Source of the DNA: Opitutia bacterium
GTDB lineage: Bacteria; Verrucomicrobiota; Verrucomicrobiia; Opitutales; Coraliomargaritaceae
Direction of reading: 5' to 3'
Assembly: GCA_029252625.1 (NCBI GenBank)
Contig: JAQXBA010000170.1
Coordinates: 1 to 32,954 of the forward strand
DNA length: 32,954 nt
The position numbers and the translations under genes are program-made. Shown here piece after piece: positions 9,083-17,054 of the stretch. The notes beneath the pieces were generated by a model. It saw nothing but the letters and a program-made list of their open reading frames with translations, did not search any database and had not been told where the DNA came from. The first letter of the stretch is position 1. Every line of letters starts with the position of its first letter.

Positions 9083-9102
9083 TAGTCACCTACCAGTGAC
9101 TA
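9083..9102. terminator. Stem-loop directly after the MFS gene
   Basis: Perfect 7-bp arms TAGTCAC and GTGACTA flank a 6-base loop and begin at the base after the stop codon. There is no T-run behind the stem, so intrinsic termination is doubtful; it may instead protect the 3' end of the coaD-MFS mRNA. Confidence 0.35.
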
Positions 9103-9227
9103 CAAAATTGTATTCTACTATTGTAATAATCCTGATCTGATCAAATGTACTAGTTCTCTAAGGGCAGGCACGCTTACCGTTAGTTTCACAAAAGTCAAAA
9201 ACAACCAAAATAATACACTAATCTCAC

Positions 9228-10260
<1,033 letters not shown>

Positions 10261-10281
10261 GCTCTTCGTTTAACATTTCAC

Positions 10282-10316
10282 AAAAGGCCAGACGCTCAAG
10301 CGTCTGGCCTTTTTTT
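10282..10316 (+). terminator. Strong intrinsic terminator of the aldolase gene
   Basis: A perfect 10-bp GC-rich stem, GGCCAGACGC and GCGTCTGGCC, with a TCAA loop (10286-10309), is preceded by AAAA and followed by seven T residues. The A-run makes it potentially bidirectional, which suits its position between the convergent fbaA and sufT-like genes. Confidence 0.95.
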
Positions 10317-10372
10317 GTGCACGCATCAACCAAGACAGTCACTCCTTACTCATCACTCCGTGCATCACGGCA

Positions 10373-10939
10373 CTACTCGAGCCCAAGCTTTTGACGGCCT
10401 GCGTCGGAAATCATATGCGGCGTCCAAGGCGGATCCCATACGATATCGACTTGTGCGCAAGACACGCCTGAGAGTGCTTCGATGCGTGTCTTCGCGTCAT
10501 CCGCAATCACTGGGCCCATGCCGCAGCCTTGTGCAGTCAGCGTCATCTTCACGTTGATCGCATGCTTGCCGTCCGCATCTGGTGCCACGACTTGCATGTC
10601 ATAGATCAGCCCGAGATCCACAATGTTGACTGGAATTTCTGGGTCGAAACAGCCCTTCATCGCTTCCCAGACCTGATCGTCACAAAACGGCTCATCGCCC
10701 TGCTCCATCTCAGCCGCTCTTGCAGCCGCCTTGAGTTCAGTTTGTGCCGCGGCACCCAATGCATCCCAATCCTTACTCGAAAGACGAAAAAGCCCTGAGT
10801 CTGTGCGAATCGTTACCGTGCCTCCGAGGGCTTGCGAGATCACCGCGCGCGTGCCGGCAGCCAGCACTCGCTCCTCACCCGCAGGGATCACTGTGGCTGT
10901 TGTATCGCGAACGAGCGTCAATTCTTCGTTAAAATTCAT
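10373..10939 (-). CDS. sufT: Putative Fe-S cluster assembly protein SufT (MIP18/DUF59 family)
   Basis: A 188-residue protein with the MIP18 domain in its C-terminal half: VWEAMKGCFDPEIPVNIVDLGLIYDM, then the conserved cysteine in LTAQGCGMGP and the end motif VDIVWDPPWTPHMIS. The N-terminal region (LTLVRDTTATVIPAGEE) matches the longer SufT variant, which has an extra domain before DUF59. SufT assists maturation of Fe-S proteins in the cytosol. I chose the ATG at 10939 (MNFNEELTLV), as in homologues I recall, and not the longer frame starting at 10984. It is not next to a suf operon; an A-type Fe-S carrier lies about 10 kb away on the same strand. Confidence 0.85.
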   Translation of the reverse strand: MNFNEELTLVRDTTATVIPAGEERVLAAGTRAVISQALGGTVTIRTDSGLFRLSSKDWDALGAAAQTELKAAARAAEMEQGDEPFCDDQVWEAMKGCFDPEIPVNIVDLGLIYDMQVVAPDADGKHAINVKMTLTAQGCGMGPVIADDAKTRIEALSGVSCAQVDIVWDPPWTPHMISDAGRQKLGLE

Positions 10940-11119
10940 ACGCGCTATAACACTCAGATTCGCCTCTATGTCAATGCACGTCACTACTAGAAGATCCTGC
11001 GCCTACTAATAATTCAAATTCCCATGCTAAAATACTTGGCAATCACGTGAAGAGCAGCACCATCAAGCGCTTCTAAAATGACTTCCCTAAGTTACAATCC
11101 CCAACGACTTTTTTCCAAA

Positions 11120-12454
11120 ATGTTCAACCCGTTTGCCCTGGCATTTCGCCAATTGATCTTCCTGTTACTTTGCACGCTGCCACTTTCTAGCCAAGCAGCA
11201 TCCACCAATGAAGCCCCGCTCGATCTCAGCATCATCGAGCACAGCGATGTGATACGCCCCTACATGAATAGGCAGGAACGCATTGCATACATCGATGCCG
11301 CGGAACTAATCGAGCAAGGAAAGTCGGACATTCGTAGTGGCGAGGGCCTCCAACAGCAAAAGGCCACGACTATGTATCCCAACAAAGACCTAAAGCCCAT
11401 CCATGAGCGAGGCGATCGTCTCGTCGAAAAAGGCCAAACTAAAGTGATCGAAGGTCAAAAACAACTCGTCGCGACATTGACCGCAGTCCAGACAAAACGA
11501 ACTGCCCACCAGGCCATCGCAGCGAAAAAATATAATTTCAAGCTCTCCGAACTAGAGTATGCGACTGCCCTCGAAGTCGCAGCGACACAAACGTTGGAAA
11601 CATGCCGAGATGCTGGCTATAAAAAAGTATTCTTCGATGGTTTACGCGTCATCACTGCGGCACTAAATACGAAGGCCGCTCCTAAAGCGCACAATGCTGC
11701 CTACGACACCTTTATCAAAGCTGACGGCACCCAGTTCAGCCTCACGGTGCCCCTCGGACTCAAACTCGAAAAGGACGAAACAACTGCAGAATATTCCTTT
11801 CACTACGACAATTCATCCGCGTTTGAAGGCGAGAAGATCGCACTCCTAGCCATCGAGTTAATCGCTCCTGACAATGGGCCAGAAGCGCTCCTCTCCGTCC
11901 GCACTCTTGATTTAGATTCACAACAACTCATCAGTAGTGCCTTATTCTACATCGCGGATGCCAGCGACGTGCTGAACCCCCATGCAATCGTAGCTTCTAC
12001 AACTGAAGCAGCTGAGCATACAAATGATGAGACTACACTAGAAGCTACATCTGAAGAGCCGATTCCGGCAGCAGAGCTAACAGCAGTTCCACGCACCATT
12101 CCAGAGAGTGTCACAATCAATGAGCAAAACCAGATACTCGATAAAATCGCTGACCTCGCATCACCGTATTTTTTCGAGACTGCAATCACAGCAGACAATT
12201 CAGCACAATCGATCCTACTCGACAGCTTGCTCAAAGATACGCTCTTGAAAAACTCTTCACTTCTATTCGTAGAAAGTAATTTCATCCAGCGCGCCTACTT
12301 GCCCGCAGACGTCGCGCCAGAGACTCTCTCCAGCGCTGCTACCGCAGCTTTTGTAGTCACCCAGAGTGAAGGCAACTACAGCATCGCGGCCGAAGCCTAC
12401 AGCAGCGGGCGCGTTTTGGAGGTCGGCACGATGACACTCAGCGTCAAAGAGTAA
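11120..12454 (+). CDS. Secreted or periplasmic protein of unknown function
   Basis: I do not recognise this 444-residue protein. From ATG 11120 it begins with a classical signal peptide: MFNPFALAFRQ, hydrophobic LIFLLLCTLPL, then SSQAAS, a likely signal peptidase I site. An ATG at 11078 would add 14 residues before the signal. The mature part has a helical, Lys/Gln-rich region (residues about 50-150, with QGKSDIRSGEGLQQQKATTM), a middle beta-rich domain, an acidic Thr/Ala/Glu-rich linker (about 290-335) and a C-terminal domain ending in VGTMTLSVKE. No catalytic motif is apparent. It stands alone between the divergent sufT-like gene and the carboxynorspermidine-synthase-like gene; the linker looks like a spacer between two folded parts. 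Confidence 0.8.
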   Translation: MFNPFALAFRQLIFLLLCTLPLSSQAASTNEAPLDLSIIEHSDVIRPYMNRQERIAYIDAAELIEQGKSDIRSGEGLQQQKATTMYPNKDLKPIHERGDRLVEKGQTKVIEGQKQLVATLTAVQTKRTAHQAIAAKKYNFKLSELEYATALEVAATQTLETCRDAGYKKVFFDGLRVITAALNTKAAPKAHNAAYDTFIKADGTQFSLTVPLGLKLEKDETTAEYSFHYDNSSAFEGEKIALLAIELIAPDNGPEALLSVRTLDLDSQQLISSALFYIADASDVLNPHAIVASTTEAAEHTNDETTLEATSEEPIPAAELTAVPRTIPESVTINEQNQILDKIADLASPYFFETAITADNSAQSILLDSLLKDTLLKNSSLLFVESNFIQRAYLPADVAPETLSSAATAAFVVTQSEGNYSIAAEAYSSGRVLEVGTMTLSVKE

Positions 12455-12522
12455 ACGTATCAGCAACGAGTGCTGCTAAATATACTTGAAGAATGAGGTG
12501 CAGTTTGCCTTAAAATTTCTGC

Positions 12523-13722
12523 ATGCCTAAAGTAATTATTATCGGTGCAGGTGGAGTCGGAAACGTCGTGGCGCATAAATGCGCTCAGCTACCTGAAATT
12601 TTTGAAGAAATCGTGCTCGCCTCGCGCACAGTCTCGAAATGCGACGCAATTGCCGCGGACATCCAAACCAAGCAAGGCCAAATGATTCGCACCGCCGCGA
12701 TCGATGCAGATGATGTGCCCGCGATGACTGCCTTTTTTAACGCAGAGAAGCCGCAGCTCGTGATCAACGTCGCGCTGCCCTACCAAGATTTACCACTGAT
12801 GGATGCCTGCCTCGCCGCGGGCGTCGACTACCTCGACACAGCCAACTATGAGCCACTCGACGAGGCGAAGTTTGAATACAAATGGCAGTGGGACTATCAA
12901 GACCGCTTCAAAGACGCTGGCCTGACCGCGCTACTCGGCTCCGGATTCGACCCAGGCGTCACCAACATGTTTTGCGCCTACGCGCAGAAGCACTTGTTCG
13001 ACGAAATCGAGACCATCGATATTCTCGACGCCAATGCAGGCGACCACGGCCACCACTTCGCCACTAACTTCAATCCGGAAATCAACATCCGCGAGATCAC
13101 TGCGAATGGTCGCTATTGGGAAGAAGGCGAATGGAAGGAAGTCGAACCAATGAGCGTGCATCAAATCTATGACTTCCCCATCGTCGGCGAGCAAGACGCT
13201 TACCTGCTCTACCACGAGGAACTCGAATCGCTTTGCCAAAATATCAAAGGCCTCAAGCGTATCCGCTTCTGGATGACGTTCTCACAAAAATACCTCACGC
13301 ACCTGCGCGTATTGGAAAATGTCGGCATGACCTCGATTGAGCCGATCGAAGTGAACGGCGTAGAGATTGCTCCGATCGAATTCCTAAGCCACGTATTGCC
13401 CGACCCCAGCAGCCTAGGCCCACGCACTAAAGGTAAGACCTGTATCGGCTGCGACATCGTCGGCACCAAAGACGGCCAGAAGAAGCGCATCTTCATTTAC
13501 AACAGCTGCGACCACCAGGAGTGCTACAAAGAAGTCTCCAGCCAAGCGATCAGCTACACCACTGGTGTGCCGGCGATGATTGGCGCTCAAATGATCCTGC
13601 GTGGCCTATGGAAAGAGCCTGGCGTCTGGAACATGGAGCAAAACGACCCCGATCCATTCATGGAGGAGCTGAATCTCCGCGGCTTACCGTGGCAGGTGAT
13701 TGATTTGCCCTTGGAAGGGTAA
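12523..13722 (+). CDS. Saccharopine dehydrogenase family; probable carboxynorspermidine synthase
   Basis: A 399-residue NAD(P)-dependent enzyme. The Rossmann motif GAGGVGNVVAHKCAQ lies at residues 8-22, followed by IVLASRTVSKCDAIAADI, DYLDTANYE and GFDPGVTNMFCAYAQ, the saccharopine-dehydrogenase core. The C-terminal half contains FWMTFSQKYLTHLRVLENVGM and SQAISYTTGVPAMIGAQMI, which match the carboxynorspermidine/carboxyspermidine synthase branch (CASDH/CANSDH). That enzyme condenses diaminopropane or putrescine with aspartate semialdehyde and reduces the product, leading to norspermidine or spermidine without AdoMet decarboxylase. The next-step decarboxylase (NspC) is not adjacent; a terminator and the cys genes follow. 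Generic saccharopine dehydrogenase is the alternative reading. Confidence 0.8.
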   Translation: MPKVIIIGAGGVGNVVAHKCAQLPEIFEEIVLASRTVSKCDAIAADIQTKQGQMIRTAAIDADDVPAMTAFFNAEKPQLVINVALPYQDLPLMDACLAAGVDYLDTANYEPLDEAKFEYKWQWDYQDRFKDAGLTALLGSGFDPGVTNMFCAYAQKHLFDEIETIDILDANAGDHGHHFATNFNPEINIREITANGRYWEEGEWKEVEPMSVHQIYDFPIVGEQDAYLLYHEELESLCQNIKGLKRIRFWMTFSQKYLTHLRVLENVGMTSIEPIEVNGVEIAPIEFLSHVLPDPSSLGPRTKGKTCIGCDIVGTKDGQKKRIFIYNSCDHQECYKEVSSQAISYTTGVPAMIGAQMILRGLWKEPGVWNMEQNDPDPFMEELNLRGLPWQVIDLPLEG

Positions 13723-13755
13723 ATAGAAGCGGCATTTTGTCGCTTTCCCGAATAA

Positions 13756-13866
13756 GCCTACCCGATCTCACGATCGAGGCCACGAACACTTTAACAATGC
13801 GTGGCCTACGTCGTCAGACGGGGGGTTCAGAACCGTAGGGGCTTTGCTTGCGAAGACCGCCCCCAT
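13756..13866. repeat. Second large copy of the palindromic repeat family
   Basis: Two arms are present in back-to-back order. The first (13756-13783) contains CGATC-TCAC-GATCG and CGAGGCCAC. The second (13801-13828) contains GTGGCCTACG and CGTC-GTCA-GACG followed by a G6 run. Downstream, CCGTAGGGGCTTTG (from 13833) matches the reverse complement of the hrpA element's spacer, and CCGCCCCC closes the element. Relative to hrpA, the second arm plus spacer is an inverted, partly truncated copy. It fills most of the gap between the carboxynorspermidine-synthase-like gene and the cysN terminator. Confidence 0.8.
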
Positions 13867-13912
13867 CGTATACTCAAACCGGTCGCGATTCGCCCAAGCA
13901 CAACCCCTACAA

Positions 13913-13950
13913 ATAAAAAAGCCGAGGCACTTTACAGTGAGCTCGGCCTT
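13913..13950 (-). terminator. Intrinsic terminator after cysN (possibly bidirectional)
   Basis: GCCGAG (13921-13926) pairs with CTCGGC (13942-13947), enclosing a second stem CACT-TTAC-AGTG. On the minus strand the hairpin is followed by a run of T (A6 at 13915-13920 on the plus strand), 27 bp past the cysN stop. On the plus strand it is followed by CTTTTGTTTTT, so it could also stop transcripts from the gene on the other side. Confidence 0.85.
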
Positions 13951-13973
13951 TTGTTTTTAAATCTATTGAGTGA

Positions 13974-15251
13974 TTAGATGATCATGCCCGCTGCGACGGT
14001 CGCATTGGTCAATTCATTAATTAACACGAAGCTACCAGTGATACGGTTCGACTTGTAGCTGTCTGCAATCAACGGAGCGGATGTGCGGACCTTGATACGA
14101 CCGATGTCGTTCAGATTTAAGGTAAGATCATCCTCGACCTTGTGCAGGGTGTTGATGTCCACCTTGTAGCAGACTTCAGTGACGATGGCCTTTACTTCCT
14201 TAGTCGTATGACGAAGGATGTATTTTCCGCTGCCAGCGAGTGGCTTGGAGTCAAACCAGCAGACCATCGCATCGACATCCTGAGTCGGCTCTGGACGATT
14301 ATTCGCTTTCACGAGCATATCACCGCGAGACATATCGATCTCGTCTTCCAGAGTGATCGTTGCGGACATTGGCGCGAAGACTTCGTCTTGAGGGCCGTCC
14401 ATCGACTCGATTGCTTTAATCTTCGAAGTGAACCCTGACGGCAGGACCGTGACATCGTCACCTGGTTTAAAGACACCACCAGCGACACGACCAGCAAAAC
14501 CACGGAAGTCATGATACTTGTCAGAATGCGGGCGAATCACCCATTGCACAGGGAAGCGCGCTTCGACGTGATTCTCATCAGCACCGATATAAACGGTTTC
14601 CAAATGGTAAAGCAGCGTTGAGCCTTGATACCAAGGCATGTTCTCGGACTTATCGACGATGTTATCACCGATCAGCGCAGAGGCTGGGATGAATGTCACA
14701 TCGACAATGTTATCGAGACGAGACGCGAAGCTCTTGAAGTCTTCAACGATTTTGTTGAACACACCTTCGTCCCAACCAACGAGGTCCATCTTATTCACAC
14801 AAACAACGACGTGCTGAATGCGTAGCAAGTTGGCGATGAATGAGTGTCGGCACGTTTGCTCGATTACACCCTTACGGGCATCGATCAATACGATCGCGAG
14901 ATTTGCAGTGGACGCACCTGTCACCATGTTACGGGTGTATTGAATGTGCCCCGGAGTGTCCGCGATGATGAACTTGCGCTTTGGCGTAGCGAAATAGCGA
15001 TAAGCCACGTCAATAGTGATGCCCTGCTCACGCTCGGCACGCAGACCATCGGTCAATAGAGCCAGGTTTACATTTTCGTCGCCGCGAGCCTTGGAGCTTT
15101 CCTCCATAGCCTCCATTTGGTCTTCGAAAATTGCCTTACTGTCGTAGAGCAGGCGTCCGATCAATGTGCTCTTACCATCGTCGACGGAGCCAGCTGTGGT
15201 AAACCGCAGTAGATCCATATCGAGGTATCCTGAATTATTATCTTCGCTCAT
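13974..15251 (-). CDS. cysN: Sulfate adenylyltransferase subunit 1 (GTPase subunit)
   Basis: The GTPase half of ATP sulfurylase; GTP hydrolysis drives formation of adenosine 5'-phosphosulfate (APS) by CysD. The EF-Tu-like G domain is complete: P-loop GSVDDGKST (residues 21-29), switch region EREQGITIDVAYRYF, DTPGH and NKMD. The C-terminal beta-barrel domains follow (VQWVIRPHSDKYHDFRGFAG). At 425 residues it is shorter than E. coli CysN and has no fused APS kinase; that activity is encoded separately by cysC at the head of the same cluster. It lies 51 bp after cysD and ends in a terminator. Confidence 0.95.
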   Translation of the reverse strand: MSEDNNSGYLDMDLLRFTTAGSVDDGKSTLIGRLLYDSKAIFEDQMEAMEESSKARGDENVNLALLTDGLRAEREQGITIDVAYRYFATPKRKFIIADTPGHIQYTRNMVTGASTANLAIVLIDARKGVIEQTCRHSFIANLLRIQHVVVCVNKMDLVGWDEGVFNKIVEDFKSFASRLDNIVDVTFIPASALIGDNIVDKSENMPWYQGSTLLYHLETVYIGADENHVEARFPVQWVIRPHSDKYHDFRGFAGRVAGGVFKPGDDVTVLPSGFTSKIKAIESMDGPQDEVFAPMSATITLEDEIDMSRGDMLVKANNRPEPTQDVDAMVCWFDSKPLAGSGKYILRHTTKEVKAIVTEVCYKVDINTLHKVEDDLTLNLNDIGRIKVRTSAPLIADSYKSNRITGSFVLINELTNATVAAGMII

Positions 15252-15302
15252 TATTTTAAAAATTTTGATAGTGGGAATGCATGAAAGTGGGGATGTATAA
15301 GC

Positions 15303-16211
15303 TTAAAAGTAGCCCTGTTTCTTACGGTCTTCCATTGCTGTTTCAGAGCGTTTATCATCGGCACGAGTGCCACGCTCGGTTTGACGAGCCGCTGCGACCT
15401 CATCGATGATATCGTCGAGGTTATCAGCAGTAGATAAGCACGCACCTGTGCAAGTTGCGTCACCAATGGTGCGGAAACGAACGGTCATCTTCTCTACCTT
15501 TTCATCAGGAAGTAGCTCGATAAAGTCACACACACCCATGATCACACCATCACGCACGAAGCAGTCACGCTCGTGTGAGAAGTAGAGGTGTGGCAGTTCG
15601 ATGTTCTCTGCCTTGATGTATTGCCAAATGTCCATCTCCGTCCAGTTGCTAAGCGGGAAGACACGGAATTGTTCACCATGGCCCTTACGTCCATTGAAGA
15701 TATTCCAAAGCTCTGGGCGTTGGTTCTTTGGGTCCCATTGACCGAATGCATCACGATGTGAAAAGAAGCGCTCTTTCGCTCGGGCTTTTTCTTCGTCGCG
15801 TCGACCACCACCAAGTGCGGCATCAAACTTGTTTTTTTCGATCCCTTCGAGCAGAGCGACTGTCTGCAAACCATTACGGCTGGCACGTGCGCCTTTCTCT
15901 TCGACAACTTTGCCCTCATCGATCGCCTCCTGAACCGAGGCGACAATTAGCTCTGCACCGAGCTCGGCGACATATTTGTCTCGAAACTCCATCGTTTCCG
16001 GAAAGTTATGGCCGGTATCGACGTGCATCAATTGGAACGGCAGCTTCGCAGGCCAAAAGGCTTTCTTCGCGAGGTGTGCCATCACGATCGAGTCTTTACC
16101 ACCGGAAAAAAGCAGGACTGGTTTCTCAAACTGCGCAGCAGTCTCGCGAAGGATAAAAATCGCTTCGGACTCGAGCTGTTTGAGGTGAGTGATTGTGTAA
16201 TCGTTATGCAT
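15303..16211 (-). CDS. cysD: Sulfate adenylyltransferase subunit 2
   Basis: Catalytic subunit of ATP sulfurylase, which forms APS from ATP and sulfate. The PP-loop SGGKDSIV of the N-type ATP pyrophosphatase family lies in PVLLFSGGKDSIVMAHLA near residue 38. Further landmarks are HVDTGHNFPETMEFRD, ALGGGRRDEEKARAKER, PLSNWTEMDIWQYI and the C-terminal RFRTIGDATCTGA. I chose ATG 16211 (MHNDYTITHLKQLE), giving 302 residues as in the family; the longer frame from 16304 would extend back over the 3' end of cysC with atypical sequence. It sits 37 bp after cysC and 51 bp before cysN, clearly one transcription unit. Confidence 0.96.
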   Translation of the reverse strand: MHNDYTITHLKQLESEAIFILRETAAQFEKPVLLFSGGKDSIVMAHLAKKAFWPAKLPFQLMHVDTGHNFPETMEFRDKYVAELGAELIVASVQEAIDEGKVVEEKGARASRNGLQTVALLEGIEKNKFDAALGGGRRDEEKARAKERFFSHRDAFGQWDPKNQRPELWNIFNGRKGHGEQFRVFPLSNWTEMDIWQYIKAENIELPHLYFSHERDCFVRDGVIMGVCDFIELLPDEKVEKMTVRFRTIGDATCTGACLSTADNLDDIIDEVAAARQTERGTRADDKRSETAMEDRKKQGYF

Positions 16212-16248
16212 TATTCTATATTGGAATTTAGAAGAAAGAATTAGGAAT

Positions 16249-16869
16249 TTAGACCTTAGCGGTAAGTTCGATGAGCGGTATGATCCGCTCGAGAAGTTCG
16301 TCAATCGACTCTTGTTCGGTTTTAGAGTCGGTGGAGATCACCCAGTCGTGATCGTCTGCGGTCGGTTCTTCGAAAGAGGAGTCTTTGCCAGTAAAGTGCT
16401 TCACGTCACCAGCTGCCGCCTTAGCATACAGGCCTTTGACGTCGCGCTCCGCACAAGTCTCGAAAGACGCTTGCACATATACCGGCGTGAAATCATCCGT
16501 GCCGACGATTTCGCCAGCAGTCGCACGCAAGTCACGCGTTGGAGTGATGAAGGAAGTGAAGACTACCATCCCGGTATCGAGAAAGAGACGTGCCACTTCT
16601 GAGATACGGCGAATGTTCTCCTGTCGATCCTCGTCTGAAAAACCGAGGTCGCGGTTCAAACCACTGCGAATATTATCGCCGTCCAAGATTTTGGTCAAAA
16701 TACCGCGCTCGGTCAGCTTGCGCTCAACGGCATTGGCTAGCGTGCTCTTACCAGAACCAGAGAGACCATAAAACCAAAACACATGTCCACGCTGGCGCAA
16801 TTGCACCTCCTTGGCGTCGCGGCCAAGCATGCGGTGAAATTCAGTGTGGATATTCTCGGGTGTACTCAT
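16249..16869 (-). CDS. cysC: Adenylylsulfate (APS) kinase
   Basis: Phosphorylates APS to PAPS, the sulfate donor for sulfotransferases and for PAPS reductase. Walker A GLSGSGKST lies at about residues 36-44 after VFWFYGL; DGDNIRSGLNRDLGFSDEDR is the APS-binding segment, followed by VVFTSFITPTRDLR and CAERDVKGLYAKAAAG. With ATG 16869 (MSTPENIHTEFHRML) the protein has 206 residues. It is first in a cysC-cysD-cysN cluster; no cysH, cysI or cysJ is in the window, so the cluster alone shows activation of sulfate and not its reduction. The leader upstream carries two palindromes that could be regulatory. Confidence 0.95.
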   Translation of the reverse strand: MSTPENIHTEFHRMLGRDAKEVQLRQRGHVFWFYGLSGSGKSTLANAVERKLTERGILTKILDGDNIRSGLNRDLGFSDEDRQENIRRISEVARLFLDTGMVVFTSFITPTRDLRATAGEIVGTDDFTPVYVQASFETCAERDVKGLYAKAAAGDVKHFTGKDSSFEEPTADDHDWVISTDSKTEQESIDELLERIIPLIELTAKV

Positions 16870-16920
16870 GGAAATGAAAGCTCGTATAAATGCGCCATTT
16901 TTTAAAAAATTAATCGTGTT

Positions 16921-16963
16921 ATTCTTATTATTAGTTCTTGAGTCAAGAACCAATGATAAGAAT
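16921..16963. promoter_or_regulatory. 43-bp near-perfect palindrome upstream of cysC
   Basis: Two 21-base arms around a single central G (16942): the left begins ATTCTTAT and ends GTTCTTGA, the right begins TCAAGAAC and ends ATAAGAAT, with only two mismatched positions. It lies about 50 bp before the cysC ATG and is AT-rich. A loop of one base makes an RNA hairpin terminator unlikely (no T-run directly after it on the minus strand). A binding site for a dimeric regulator of the cys genes is the most natural reading, but no regulator gene is near. Confidence 0.6.
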
Positions 16964-16991
16964 TCAAGCTTTTGGTTATTTTACCAAGAAA

Positions 16992-17007
16992 ATACCGTAT
17001 GCGGTAT
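16992..17007. promoter_or_regulatory. Short palindrome in the cys upstream region
   Basis: ATACCG-TATG-CGGTAT, 6-bp perfect arms with a 4-base centre, lies about 30 bp from the large palindrome and between the preceding gene's stop and cysC. It has the size and symmetry of a transcription factor operator. Function is inferred from position only. Confidence 0.4.
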
Positions 17008-17054
17008 CCTCGTTAGAGCGGAGGTCGATAACCACATTCCGACATGAAAAATCA

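Noticed and set aside
15542-15946. 134-codon minus-strand frame inside cysD
   Set aside because: It is a shifted frame of cysD, which is intact; no sign of a real overlapping gene.
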